Below, piece by piece: positions 50,795 through 60,400 of a DNA stretch of 64,000 nt. A program made the position numbers and the translations under genes. Numbering within the stretch: the stretch's first letter is position 1; each line of letters begins with the position of its first letter. The notes beneath the pieces are model-generated. The model made no database searches. It worked only from the letters and a program-made list of their open reading frames with translations, and was not told where the DNA came from. The stretch comes from Rhodobacter sp. (GTDB lineage: Bacteria > Pseudomonadota > Alphaproteobacteria > Rhodobacterales > Rhodobacteraceae), in NCBI GenBank assembly GCA_027489175.1, contig JAIYAE010000005.1, forward strand, positions 103,498 through 167,497, written 5' to 3'.

Positions 50795-51753
50795 GCCATC
50801 ATCCCTACGATCTTCCGCCCCCGCTCCGCCCGCAGGTTGCGCGCCAGAAGGTCCATGCAGGCCATCCGTACGGCGACGCCCATTTCCACCTGGTCCTGGA
50901 TCACCGACCGGTTGATGTCGTCGGCAAGGTCGCCGTCAATCTCAACCCCCCGGTTCATCGGTCCTGGGTGCATGACGATGGCATCCGGGGCGGCGTAGGC
51001 CAGCTTTTCGGCATCGAGGCCGTAGCGGTGGTAGTATTCGCGCTCGGAGGGGATGAAGCCGCCGTCCATCCGTTCCTTCTGCAGGCGCAGCATCATCACC
51101 ACGTCGGCGCCTTTCAGCCCTTCGCGCATGTCGTCGAAAAGCTCACAGCCGAAGTCTTCGACGCCGGAGGGCATCAGGGTCGGTGGCGCGATCAGGCGGA
51201 GGCGGTTTTCCATTTTGCCAAGCAAAATCAGGTTGCTGCGGGCCACGCGGGAATGGGCGATGTCGCCGCAGATCGCAATCGTCAGGCGCTGCAACCGGCC
51301 CTTCGCGCGGCGGATGGTCAGCGCATCCAGCAGCGCCTGGGTGGGATGTTCATGCCGCCCGTCGCCCGCGTTCAGGACGGCGCAGTTCACCTTGGACGCC
51401 AGAAGGTTCACCGCCCCGGAAGACCCGTGCCGGACGACCAGAAGGTCCGGGTGCATGGCGTTCAGCGTCATTGCGGTGTCGATCAGGGTTTCGCCTTTTT
51501 TCACGGATGAATTGGCGACCGACATGTTCATCACATCCGCGCCAAGCCGTTTTCCGGCGAGTTCGAAGCTGGATTGGGTGCGGGTCGAATTCTCGAAGAA
51601 GAGGTTGATCTGCGTCATCCCCGCCAAAGTGTCGGACTGTTTGACCGTGCGGCGGTTGAGGTCGACATAGCGCTCGGCCAGGTCAAGGACGGTGGTGATC
51701 TCCAGTGGCGAAAGCTGCTCGATCCCCAAAAGGTGGCGGGCGCGGAAGGCCAT
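50791..51753 (-). CDS. pyrB: Aspartate carbamoyltransferase catalytic subunit
   Basis: Second step of pyrimidine synthesis (carbamoyl phosphate + aspartate to carbamoylaspartate), 320 residues. Carbamoyl-phosphate loop STRT at residues 56-59 ([19 protein letters not shown]), [42 protein letters not shown] and [12 protein letters not shown] are all in place. AAGGGGA precedes ATG 51753. It heads a seven-gene-plus operon ending in pyrC' and plsY; no pyrI is present, as expected for the class that pairs with a PyrC' protein. Confidence 0.95.
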   Translation of the reverse strand: MAFRARHLLGIEQLSPLEITTVLDLAERYVDLNRRTVKQSDTLAGMTQINLFFENSTRTQSSFELAGKRLGADVMNMSVANSSVKKGETLIDTAMTLNAMHPDLLVVRHGSSGAVNLLASKVNCAVLNAGDGRHEHPTQALLDALTIRRAKGRLQRLTIAICGDIAHSRVARSNLILLGKMENRLRLIAPPTLMPSGVEDFGCELFDDMREGLKGADVVMMLRLQKERMDGGFIPSEREYYHRYGLDAEKLAYAAPDAIVMHPGPMNRGVEIDGDLADDINRSVIQDQVEMGVAVRMACMDLLARNLRAERGRKIVGMMA

Positions 51754-52027
51754 GTCTCGTCCCCTTGTCGTTTCACCTCTCTATCGCAAACCGGGGGGTG
51801 CGGGGCAAGCGATGGCCGTTGCGGTGGCTGGTTAAGGAGGGATGAAGGCGCGGGGCGCGCAACGGGTGGGCCTTGCGGCCGGGGTTTCAGGCAAGCCGCT
51901 GGGAACGCTGGCTTAACCGGCGCTAGAACCGATCTTTCCCGGCTCTTCTTTCCGTCTTCCTTCTGTCTTTCTTTCGTCTCTACGCGCCGTGGGGTGACCG
52001 CCGGTTAACCAGACGCCGCGAATCGGT
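51754..52027. other. 274-bp intergenic region upstream of pyrB
   Basis: No convincing gene. It holds the pyrB promoter region, a 24-codon frame at 51842 that I reject, and a pyrimidine-rich tract (51933-51987) that recurs at 62440-62483. Ends with GGTTAACC close to the convergent stop at 52028. Confidence 0.5.
51933..51987 (+). repeat. Pyrimidine-rich tract, copy 1
   Basis: A T/C-dominated run with repeated GTCTT units (CTTCTTTCCGTCTTCC, CTGTCTTTC, TTTCGTCTC) ending TACGCGC. It matches 62440-62483, which lacks one internal unit. Confidence 0.6.
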
Positions 52028-52537
52028 TCAGGGCGCGCCGGGCAGTTCGCTTTCCCAGATGTCGATGCCGTCCAGAGTGTAGGTCATCCAGGTCTGATCC
52101 TCGCCCACCGGGGCCATGTCGAAGGCCACAAGCGCATCCATCGTCAGGCGGGGGTTCAGGATCGCCTCGGAGCAGGTGCCGAAGGTGTTCGAGACCTTCG
52201 CCCCGGCATCAGAAGTGACGACCACGGCCCAAAGCGTCGGGCAAGCGTTGCCGCCCCCGGCGAGGGTGACGAAGACCAGATCCTCGCCCGCGAACTCGGG
52301 CCGGGGGATGACGGCCTGAATGGCGACATAGGTATCGGCCAGACCAAGCGGTGCGCCGTTGAACATTAGCTGCTGGCCCTCATAGCCGGCTTCGAACGCA
52401 TAGGGCGCGACCGACAGGGTACCGCCCGCGACCTCGGCGCTTTCCAGGTAGGGCGGGTTCGTCAGGTCGATGGGCAGGGGCGTTTCGGCCAGGGCAGGAA
52501 GGGGCAGGGCAAAGCTCAGGGCGGTCAGGGCGCGCAT
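52028..52537 (-). CDS. Exported protein of unknown function
   Basis: A 169-residue protein with a short signal peptide (MRALTALSFALPLPALA). The mature part is acidic and beta-rich (VAGGTLSVAPYAFEAGYEGQ, LVFVTLAGGGNACPTLWAVV) with two cysteines, ACPT and GTCSEA, that could form a disulfide. No family recognised; periplasmic location inferred. ATG 52537 has GGAG upstream. Confidence 0.75.
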   Translation of the reverse strand: MRALTALSFALPLPALAETPLPIDLTNPPYLESAEVAGGTLSVAPYAFEAGYEGQQLMFNGAPLGLADTYVAIQAVIPRPEFAGEDLVFVTLAGGGNACPTLWAVVVTSDAGAKVSNTFGTCSEAILNPRLTMDALVAFDMAPVGEDQTWMTYTLDGIDIWESELPGAP

Positions 52538-52608
52538 GCAGGTCTCCGTTCTGACGTGACCGTTAGGCTGGGTGCAGGGCGCGGGCAAGGCGGGGTTTCG
52601 TGACCCGG

Positions 52609-53376
52609 TCAGGGGCAGGGTCCGCCGCCGTAAGAGTCGTAGGACCGGAATGCGAAGGAACGGTAGGACCAGCGGAACGACTCTGGACCTGAGGGGCCCA
52701 TCACGGTCAGGACCAGATTGGGGTGACGTGGACGAGCCCTTGGCAGGGTCAGAAGGCGCATCTGGTCCATCGTCGGGGCCATGCCGTCGGGCGTGCGCAG
52801 GCAGCGCGGGGCGCCGGGCAGGATGCGTTCGGCCTGTGACAGGACAAGTCGAGGGTACAGGTAGCCGCCTGCCAGGGTCAGGCTGGTGGCGGTGACCAAA
52901 AGGGCGACAGAGAAAGCGCGGGCAGGGCCGGCAAGGCGCAGCGCCGGAAGGCAGATTGCAGCCATAAGCGCAGCAATGCCAAGGTGCAGGGACAGGCCCC
53001 CTGCCCAGCCGCGCAGGGCCGTGGCAAGGGCCAAGGTTCCCGCCGTGCCCGCCGTGACACCAATGCAGGCGGCCAGCAGGCGGTCCGTTCGGGACAGGAC
53101 GGTGTTCCGCGGGGGCTTCAAGTGCAGGCTGGATCCGATGGCAAGTGCGGATGACACGCGGATCGCCACGCCCAAGGCAGCAAGGGCCAAAAACCAGAGC
53201 ATGAACGCTGCTTTGAGATCGCTGAACGGTCCTTGGTATTGCCAGGGCGTGACCGGGGAAAACGCGACCAACCAGACAGAAAGCGTGGCCGTGGCCGCCA
53301 ATGCCCGCAGGCCCCAGGGCGCAGGCAAAGCGGCATAAAATAATGCTAGGAGAGCGGGCAGGATCAGTTGGGTCAT
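52609..53376 (-). CDS. Multi-helix membrane protein of unknown function
   Basis: A 255-residue protein with about six hydrophobic segments in the first 185 residues (LILPALLALFYAALPAPWGL, LKAAFMLWFLALAALGVAI, LLAACIGVTAGTAGTLALAT and others), then a soluble tail with LVLTVMGPSGPESFRWSYRS and a Gly/Pro-rich end (SYGGGPCP). I recognise no family. Start ATG 53376; it is divergent to the uracil-DNA glycosylase gene with 55 bp between. Confidence 0.7.
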   Translation of the reverse strand: MTQLILPALLALFYAALPAPWGLRALAATATLSVWLVAFSPVTPWQYQGPFSDLKAAFMLWFLALAALGVAIRVSSALAIGSSLHLKPPRNTVLSRTDRLLAACIGVTAGTAGTLALATALRGWAGGLSLHLGIAALMAAICLPALRLAGPARAFSVALLVTATSLTLAGGYLYPRLVLSQAERILPGAPRCLRTPDGMAPTMDQMRLLTLPRARPRHPNLVLTVMGPSGPESFRWSYRSFAFRSYDSYGGGPCP

Positions 53377-53431
53377 CGACCCTGTTGATAGGTTCTGGCC
53401 CCTGACGCGTCCAGCGCCTAGTCTTCTTTGC

Positions 53432-54211
53432 ATGGGAATCGCTGCCGACATTGCCGGGGACTGGGAGGCTGCGCTTGCGGCGCTGTCCTGGCAGGTCGAT
53501 GCGGGTGTGGATGAGGTGATCGGCGATGCGCCGGTCAACCGCTATGAGTTGGCGGCGGAGGTTCGCAAGCCCGCCTCCTCGCCCGCCCCGTTGGTGCCGG
53601 TGCAGGCGGCAGACCCGGTGGCTGAGGCGCGGGCGATGGCGGCCGCTGCGCCCTCATTGGACGCCCTGCGCGAGGCGATGGCATCCTATGACCATTGCGA
53701 GTTGAAGCGGGGCGCGCGGAACCTTGTCTTTGCCGACGGCAACCCTGCGGCGCGGGTCTTGGTGCTGGGCGAGGCTCCGGGTGCCGAGGAGGACCGCGAA
53801 GGGCGGCCTTTCGTGGGCCGGGCGGGGCAGCTTCTGGACAAGATGTTTGCGGCCATCGGGCTGGGGCGGACCGCGCCCGATCCTGCGCAGGCGCTTTACA
53901 TCACCAACGTCCTGCCCTGGCGCCCCCCCGGCAACCGTGACCCGGAGCCGGGCGAGATTGCGATGCTGTTGCCCTTTGTCGAGCGTCACATCGCGCTGGT
54001 GAACCCCGAGGTGATCGTGGTCATGGGCAACACGCCGCTTTATGCGCTGACCGGGGGCAAGGGTATCCTTCGGGCGCGGGGGACCTGGACGACGGCGCTG
54101 GGCAAGCCGGTGCTGCCGATGACGCATCCAGCCTATCTCCTCCGCAACCCGGCGGCGAAGCGCGAGGCTTGGGCGGATTTGCTGAGTCTGCAGGCGAGGC
54201 TGCGGGGATGA
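53432..54211 (+). CDS. Uracil-DNA glycosylase, family-4-like without Fe-S cysteines
   Basis: Excises uracil from DNA. 259 residues; N-terminal ~85 residues are a weakly conserved leader, then the UDG superfamily core: LVLGEAPGAEEDREGRPFVG (residues 110-129), YITNVLPWRPPGNRDPEP (156-173), and the motif-2 THPAYLLRNP near 231-240. Classical family 4 enzymes hold a [4Fe-4S] cluster with four cysteines; here the only Cys in the whole protein is residue 89 (HCELK), and the usual KCRPPGNR reads PWRPPGNR. It is therefore an Fe-S-free relative. The stop overlaps the next ATG. Confidence 0.88.
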   Translation: MGIAADIAGDWEAALAALSWQVDAGVDEVIGDAPVNRYELAAEVRKPASSPAPLVPVQAADPVAEARAMAAAAPSLDALREAMASYDHCELKRGARNLVFADGNPAARVLVLGEAPGAEEDREGRPFVGRAGQLLDKMFAAIGLGRTAPDPAQALYITNVLPWRPPGNRDPEPGEIAMLLPFVERHIALVNPEVIVVMGNTPLYALTGGKGILRARGTWTTALGKPVLPMTHPAYLLRNPAAKREAWADLLSLQARLRG

Positions 54212-54762
54212 GGGGGCTGGTTCTTGCAGCCCTCCTTTCCGCCACTTCAGCGGTGGCCGATCCGCTGGTCGATCTGCCGACGCTTTTCGAGGTGCATGCG
54301 GACAAGGTGATCCGCAAGGACAACGGCAGCACGGTCTTTCGCGAGCTTTCGCTTGGGGACGGTGTGGTCACGCGCTGCCAGGGCGAAGGTTACGACACCT
54401 GCAACAGCATCGATATCAATGATCGCGGCGAGACGACCGATTGTGCGCTGCTTTATGCGACCCGGACACTGATGCTGACGCGCCAGTGCCAGATTGGCGG
54501 GGCGGCGTCGCGTTTCATGCTGGCGAAGATCCTGAACGATCTGGGCGTGCATGTGGCCCGCAACGCTGTGCCGTCCCGGGATTGGCCGACCCTTCATGCG
54601 CTGGTGATGGAACGCGCGCAGCGTGACCCGCTGCCCACTTGCGCACAGTTGGATGAGGTTGGGACCAGCTTCATCGCCAGTCGGCTGGGGCTGAAGGATC
54701 TGCAAGAGCTGCAGGCCATGACCGCCGCACCCCGGCTGCCGGTTGGCAAGTGTCTGGATTGA
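54208..54762 (+). CDS. Exported protein of unknown function downstream of UDG
   Basis: A 184-residue protein with a signal peptide (LVLAALLSATSAVA) and four cysteines in the mature part (VTRCQG, DTCNSI, TDCALL, RQCQIG) plus two nearer the C-terminus (PTCAQL, GKCLD), suggesting disulfides. No family recognised. ATG 54208 overlaps the UDG stop as ATGA; the link is translational rather than obviously functional. Confidence 0.75.
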   Translation: MRGLVLAALLSATSAVADPLVDLPTLFEVHADKVIRKDNGSTVFRELSLGDGVVTRCQGEGYDTCNSIDINDRGETTDCALLYATRTLMLTRQCQIGGAASRFMLAKILNDLGVHVARNAVPSRDWPTLHALVMERAQRDPLPTCAQLDEVGTSFIASRLGLKDLQELQAMTAAPRLPVGKCLD

Positions 54763-54764
54763 CC

Positions 54765-55394
54765 ATGCTGCCCGTAGACCCCCTCACCCTCCTCGCCTTT
54801 ATCCCAGCGGGCCTTGCGCTGAATCTGACGCCGGGGGCGGACATGATGTTCTGCCTGGGGCAGGGGTTGCGGTCGGGGCGGCGGGCGGCGATGGCGGCGA
54901 ATTTCGGGATCGCGGTGGGGGGGATGGTGCATACCACCCTTGCCGCTTTGGGGTTGGGCGCGCTGGTGGCGGCGCATCCGGCGGCGTTTGAGGCGATCCG
55001 CTGGCTCGGGGTCGGGTATCTGCTCTGGCTGGCGGTGGGGGCGCTGCGGGCATCCCCCTTTGCGGGGGGGGTGGCGGTGGTGCCGACCTCTCCGGCCCGG
55101 GCGTTCTGGCAGGGGTTGATGGTGAACCTCTTGAACCCGAAGGTGATCCTCTTCATCCTTGCCTTCCTGCCGCAGTTTGTGGACCCCGCGCGGGCGATCC
55201 TGCCGCAGTTCCTGACGCTGGGGCTGGTGTTCAGCGCGGGCGGGCTGATGGTCAATGGCGCGGTGGGGATGTTCGCGGGGTCGATCGGGCAAAGGTTGGC
55301 GCGGTCGGCGGGGCTTTCGCGCTGGCTTTCCCGGATCAGCGCCACCATCTTCGGCGCGCTGGCCCTGCGGCTGGCCCTTATGCCACGGAGCTGA
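54765..55394 (+). CDS. LysE family translocator
   Basis: A 209-residue amino-acid/metabolite exporter of the LysE/RhtB family with about six membrane helices. LAFIPAGLALNLTPGADMMF carries the family NxTPGP-like motif, and LMVNLLNPKVILFILAFLPQFV is diagnostic. Substrate unknown. Starts three bases after the upstream stop and is followed directly by moaB. Confidence 0.92.
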   Translation: MLPVDPLTLLAFIPAGLALNLTPGADMMFCLGQGLRSGRRAAMAANFGIAVGGMVHTTLAALGLGALVAAHPAAFEAIRWLGVGYLLWLAVGALRASPFAGGVAVVPTSPARAFWQGLMVNLLNPKVILFILAFLPQFVDPARAILPQFLTLGLVFSAGGLMVNGAVGMFAGSIGQRLARSAGLSRWLSRISATIFGALALRLALMPRS

Positions 55395-55396
55395 AG

Positions 55397-55939
55397 ATGA
55401 GCCGGATTGACGAAAGCCTGCCCTTCCACCCGGTCCGTATTGCCGTGCTGACCGTCAGCGACACGCGCACGCCCGAGACGGACCGGTCAGGCGATACGCT
55501 GGTGGAGCGGTTGACGGCGGCGGGGCATGTGCTTGCCGCGCGGGGGATCGTGGCCGATGACCGGGGGCTGATCGTGGACCGGCTGCGGAAATGGATCGCG
55601 GACCCCACGGTCGATGCGATCTTGACGACGGGCGGCACGGGCCTGACCGGACGCGATGTGACGGTCGAGGCGCATCGGGACGTCTATGAAAAGGAGATCG
55701 AGGCCTTCGGGACCGTCTTCACCATCGTCAGCATGCAGAAGATCGGGACCAGCGCGGTGCAAAGCCGGGCTTGCGGCGGCGTGGCGGGGGGGACCTATCT
55801 TTTCGCGCTGCCCGGCAGCCCCGGGGCCTGCCGCGATGCCTGGGATGAGATCCTGGCCTTCCAGTTCGACAGCCGCCACCGGCCCTGCAACTTTGTGGAA
55901 ATCATGCCGCGGCTGGAAGAACATCTGCGACGGAAATAA
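55397..55939 (+). CDS. moaB: Molybdenum cofactor biosynthesis protein B
   Basis: A 180-residue MoaB/MogA-type protein acting in adenylylation of molybdopterin. RIAVLTVSDTRTPETDRSGD, the Gly-rich TTGGTGLTGRDVT and FALPGSPGACRDAWDEIL are the family signatures. Begins right after lysE, so probably the last gene of the UDG-lysE-moaB run. No other moa genes are near. Confidence 0.93.
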   Translation: MSRIDESLPFHPVRIAVLTVSDTRTPETDRSGDTLVERLTAAGHVLAARGIVADDRGLIVDRLRKWIADPTVDAILTTGGTGLTGRDVTVEAHRDVYEKEIEAFGTVFTIVSMQKIGTSAVQSRACGGVAGGTYLFALPGSPGACRDAWDEILAFQFDSRHRPCNFVEIMPRLEEHLRRK

Positions 55940-56035
55940 CCGGGCCCCGCGTAACATCTGCGTGGTCCGGGACTTTGCCGACTGGCAGGGCGCAGCATCC
56001 GCGCTACACCTGAAGCCAACAACCAAGGGGCAGCC

Positions 56036-57481
56036 ATGCGGTTTCTGAGACGCAGTCTGACGGGCCTTCTTCTGCTGGCGGTGACGCTGGGGCTTCTGGG
56101 CCTTGCGGCCATCACCATCGGCAACGCCCTGCGCGCATCCTTGGGTGACGATGGCCCGGGCCGCGCCCCGCAGGAACGGGTGGTGGCGGCGAATGTCACG
56201 ATGCTGACCCCGGCGTCCATTGCGCCGCAGATGACCGCCTTCGGCAAGGTCGAGGCGCGGCGGACGCTTGACTTGCGGCTCAAGACCTCGGGGACGGTGG
56301 TGTTTGTCGCGGACAGCTTTCGCAATGGCCTGACGGTGACTGAAGGCGAGGTTCTGGTCCGGCTTGACCCCGCCCCGGCATCCGAGGCGCTGGCGCTGGC
56401 GCGGGCGGGCCTGACCGAAGCCCGTGCCGCGGCGGATGAGGCGGCGGCGGCGGTCCTTCTGGCGCAGGATGATCTGGCGGCGGCCGAGGCGCAGGCCACC
56501 TTGCGCCGCCAGGCGCTGACCCGGCAGGAAGACCTTGCCGCGCGCGGCGCCGGGTCTGCCCAGGCGGTTGAGACGGCAGAGCTTGCCGTGTCCTCGGCCG
56601 ATCAGGCGGTGCTGTCGCGGCGGCAGGCCCTGGCCTCGGCCAAGGCGCAGGTGGATCAGACGGCGGTGGCGGTGACCCGCGCCGAGATTGCGCTGACCGA
56701 AGCAGACCGGGCGCTGGCGGATACGGAACTGCGCGCGGGCCTTGCGGGCCGCGTCGACGGCGTGACGCTGGTGCCCGGCGCCGTCGTGTCGGCCAATGAG
56801 GCGGTGGGGCGGATCGTTGACCCCTTGGCGCTGGATGTGGCGGTGCGCCTGTCAACGGCGCAGTTCGGGACGCTGCTTGGCCCCGATGGCAGCCTGCGTG
56901 GCGGTGCTGTGACCATCCTGCCCAGCGGCGGCAGCACAGCCCGCCTGAGCGGGCAGCTTGACCGCGTCGGCGCTGCGGTGGCCGAAGGGCAGACCGGGCG
57001 GCTGGTCTATGTCGCGGTGGAGGCAGCACCGGGCGTGGATACCCTGCTGCAGCCGGGCGATTTCGTGACCGTCAGCATTGACGAGGCCGCATTGCCCGAT
57101 GCGGCCATTCTGCCCGCGACCGCAGTCGGCAGCAACGGCACCCTCCTCGCCCTTGGTGCGGAAGACCGGCTGGAGGAGGTTCCCGTCGAGGTGCTGCGCC
57201 GGCAGGGCGATGACGTCATCATCGCGGTCGGCCCCCTGGCCGGGCGGGAGGTGGTGACCGAACGATCAGCCTTTCTGGGTGACGGCATCCGCATCCGCCC
57301 GATCCGCCCCGAGGCGGCGGCGGTCACCCTGACCCCGGAACGCCGCGCAGAGCTTGTGGCGCTGGTCGAGGCACATCCTGCGCTGGCCGAGGCGGAAAAG
57401 ACCGCGCTTCTGCAGGCGTTGAAGGCTGATACTGTGCCCGCCGCCGTCGTGGCCCGGCTGGAAGAGCGGATGGACGGCTGA
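56036..57481 (+). CDS. RND efflux periplasmic adaptor subunit
   Basis: A 481-residue membrane fusion protein. One N-terminal membrane helix (LTGLLLLAVTLGLLGLAAIT), lipoyl/beta-barrel parts split around a long Ala/Glu-rich coiled-coil hairpin at about residues 110-225 (RAAADEAAAAVLLAQDDLAA, QAVLSRRQALASAKAQVDQT), then LRAGLAGRVDGVTLVPGAVV. An extra ~70-residue C-terminal tail (PERRAELVALVEAHPALAEA) goes beyond the usual size. Starts upstream of and 3 bp from the permease. Confidence 0.92.
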   Translation: MRFLRRSLTGLLLLAVTLGLLGLAAITIGNALRASLGDDGPGRAPQERVVAANVTMLTPASIAPQMTAFGKVEARRTLDLRLKTSGTVVFVADSFRNGLTVTEGEVLVRLDPAPASEALALARAGLTEARAAADEAAAAVLLAQDDLAAAEAQATLRRQALTRQEDLAARGAGSAQAVETAELAVSSADQAVLSRRQALASAKAQVDQTAVAVTRAEIALTEADRALADTELRAGLAGRVDGVTLVPGAVVSANEAVGRIVDPLALDVAVRLSTAQFGTLLGPDGSLRGGAVTILPSGGSTARLSGQLDRVGAAVAEGQTGRLVYVAVEAAPGVDTLLQPGDFVTVSIDEAALPDAAILPATAVGSNGTLLALGAEDRLEEVPVEVLRRQGDDVIIAVGPLAGREVVTERSAFLGDGIRIRPIRPEAAAVTLTPERRAELVALVEAHPALAEAEKTALLQALKADTVPAAVVARLEERMDG

Positions 57482-57483
57482 GC

Positions 57484-60400
57484 ATGGACCTGATCCGCTA
57501 CTTCGCCCGTCATCGCACCATTGCCAACCTGCTGCTGATCCTGATGGTGGTCGCCGGTGTGGTGGCCGCCACCAACATGCGGGCGCAGTATTTCCCCGAT
57601 GTGGTGCAATCCGAGGTCAATGTTTCCGTCACCTGGACCGGGGCCGGGGCCGAGGATGTGGACCGCGCCATCGTGCAGGTGCTGGAGCCGGTGTTCCTGA
57701 CCATCGATGGCGTAGCGGGCGTGTCGTCGCGCGCCAGCGAAGGCCGTGCCAGCATCGATCTGGAGTTTGAGCCGAACATCGACCTTGCCGCCGCCGAAGA
57801 AGAGGTTCAGGCCGCCGTCGATGCGGTCAGCACCCTGCCCGAAGGCGCGGAGGAACCTGAAGTCGCCTCTTCCGCCTGGCGGGACCGGGTGACCGATGTG
57901 CTGATCAGTGGCCCCGTGGGCGTGGATCAGCTGGCCCGCTTTGCCGATGAATTCACCAGCCGCCTTTTCGCCGCCGGGATCAGCCGGGCCACGATCACGG
58001 GTCTCGCAAGCCCGGAAATCACCGTCGAAATCCCCTCAACCGCCCTGATGCGCCATGACATCACCCTGGCCGAGGTGGCCGAAGCGATTGGGGCCGCTGT
58101 CGCCACCTCGCCCGCAGGCGAACTTGGCGAAGGCGCGCGGCTGCGCACCGGGGCAGAACGCCGGACCGTGGCCGAGATTGCGGCGATCCAGCTGCGATCC
58201 GCCGCCGATGGCAGCACGCTGACCCTGGGCGACATTGCCACGATCCGGGCCAACAGCGTCAATTCGGTCCGGGCGGCCTTTGTCGGCGACAACCCTGCGA
58301 TGGCGATCCGCGTCGACCGCGCCGATGACGGCGACGCCATCCGGATGCAGGCAACCGTGGCCGAGGTGGCCGCCGAAATGCAGTTGGGCCTGCCGCCCGG
58401 CGTGACCGTGGAACTGGTCCGCACAAGGGCCGAGCAGATCAGCGACCGGCTGACGCTGCTGATCGACAACGGCGTGACGGGCCTTTTGCTGGTGCTGGTG
58501 CTTCTGTTCCTGTTCCTGAACGCGCGGATTGCATTCTGGGTCGCCGCTGGCATTCCAGTGGCGATGATTGCCGCCCTTGCCGGGATGTGGGCGCTGGGCC
58601 TGACGCTGAACATGATGTCACTTTTCGCGCTGATCATCATGCTGGGGATCGTGGTCGATGACGCCATCGTGGTGGGCGAACATGCCGATTTCCGGGTGCG
58701 CAAGCTGGGCGAGCCGCCCGAGCTTGCCGCCGAAAATGCCGCGCGCTGGATGGCGGCGCCGGTCTTTGCGTCCTCCATCACCACGATCATCGCGTTCATG
58801 GGCCTTCTGGCGGTGGGCGGGCGGTTTGGTGACTTGATCCTGGCCATCCCCCTGACAGTGGTGGTGGTCCTGCTTGCCAGCCTGGTGGAGTGTTTCCTGA
58901 TCCTGCCGAACCACCTGAAACATTCGCTGACCGCAACGGGTGATGACCGGTGGTACGATTGGCCGTCCCGTCAGGTGAACCGGGGGATGGCCTGGTTTGA
59001 AACCTGGGTGATCCGCCCGGTGATGCGCCTTGTGATCTTTGCCCGCTACCCGGTGCTGGCCGCCACGCTGCTGGCCCTGGCGCTGCAACTGGCGCTCTTC
59101 CTGCGCGGCGATGTGCAGTTCCGCTTCTTCGCGCCGCCGGAACAAGCCTCGGTCAGCGGCAGTTTTGCCATGCTGCCGGGGGCCACGCGCGAGGACACGC
59201 TGGAGATGCTGCGCGAATTGCAGCGCGCGACCGATACCGTCATGGCAAGGTTCGAGGCCGAGCATGGGGAGAACCCCGCTACCTTCGTGCTGGCTGAAAT
59301 CGGCGGCGGGGCTGGCCGCAGCCTGGCCAGTGCCGAAACCAAAAGCCCGGATCTGATCGGCTCCATCTCGATGGAACTGATCAGCCCAGACCTGCGCAGC
59401 TATCCAACCTCGGCGGTCATCACCGCCTTGCAGGAGGAGGTGGCCCCGCATCCGATGCTGGAGGAACTGAGCTTTCGCAACGCGTTTTTCGGGCCGGGCG
59501 GGGCATCGCTGTCGGTGGATCTTTACGGCGGCGAGGCGGCCACCCTGAAAGCCGCAGCTGAGGCGCTGAAGGCCGAACTTGCCGTCTACCCCGAGGTTTC
59601 GGGTCTGGAAGACAGCCTGGCCTATGACAAGGAAGAGCTGATCCTGACCCTGACCCCGCAAGGTGAGGCTTTGGGGTTCGACACCGCGAGCCTTGGTCGC
59701 AGCTTGCGCGAACGCCTGGGCGGGATCGAAGCCGCCACCTTCCCCGATGGCCCGCGCGAGGCGTCAATCCGAGTCGAACTCCCGGAATCAGAATTGACGG
59801 CGGATTTCCTGAGCACCAGCCTGATCCGCGCGGCGGCCGGGGTCTATGTGCCGCTGTCGGATATCGTGCAGGTCGAAAGCCAGTCCGGTTTCTCGACCGT
59901 CCGGCGGGAAAACGGGCTGCGTATGGTCAGCGTGACCGGGGCATTGGCCGAAGACGACCCCGCCCGCGCGACCGAAGTCCAGCGCGCCCTGCAAGAAGAG
60001 ATCCTGCCCCGCGTGGCCCAGGATTACGGGCTGGAATGGCAACTCTCGGGCCAAGCGGCAGATGAACGTGAGTTTCTGGATGGCGCTGTGGTGGCGCTGG
60101 TCCTGTGCCTGTTGGGCATCTATCTGGCACTCGCCTGGATCTTTGCCCACTGGACACGGCCTTTGGTGGTGATGTCAGTCATCCCCTTCGGCCTGGTCGG
60201 GGCGGTCTTTGGCCATTGGGTCTGGGGGATGCCGCTGTCGATGTTCTCGATCGTCGGGCTGATCGGCATGGCCGGCATCATCATCAACGATTCCATCGTG
60301 CTGGTCAGCACCATCGACGAATACTCCGAACGCCGGGGCCTGGTGCCCGCGATCATCGACGGGGTTGCCGACCGGTTCCGCCCGGTTCTGCTGACCACCT

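Noticed and set aside
51842..51916. 24-codon frame (MKARGAQRVGLAAGVSGKPL...) after AAGGAGG upstream of pyrB
   Set aside because: The Shine-Dalgarno is only one base from the ATG, the peptide has no membrane or leader-like pattern, and it runs away from pyrB, so it cannot be a pyrB leader.
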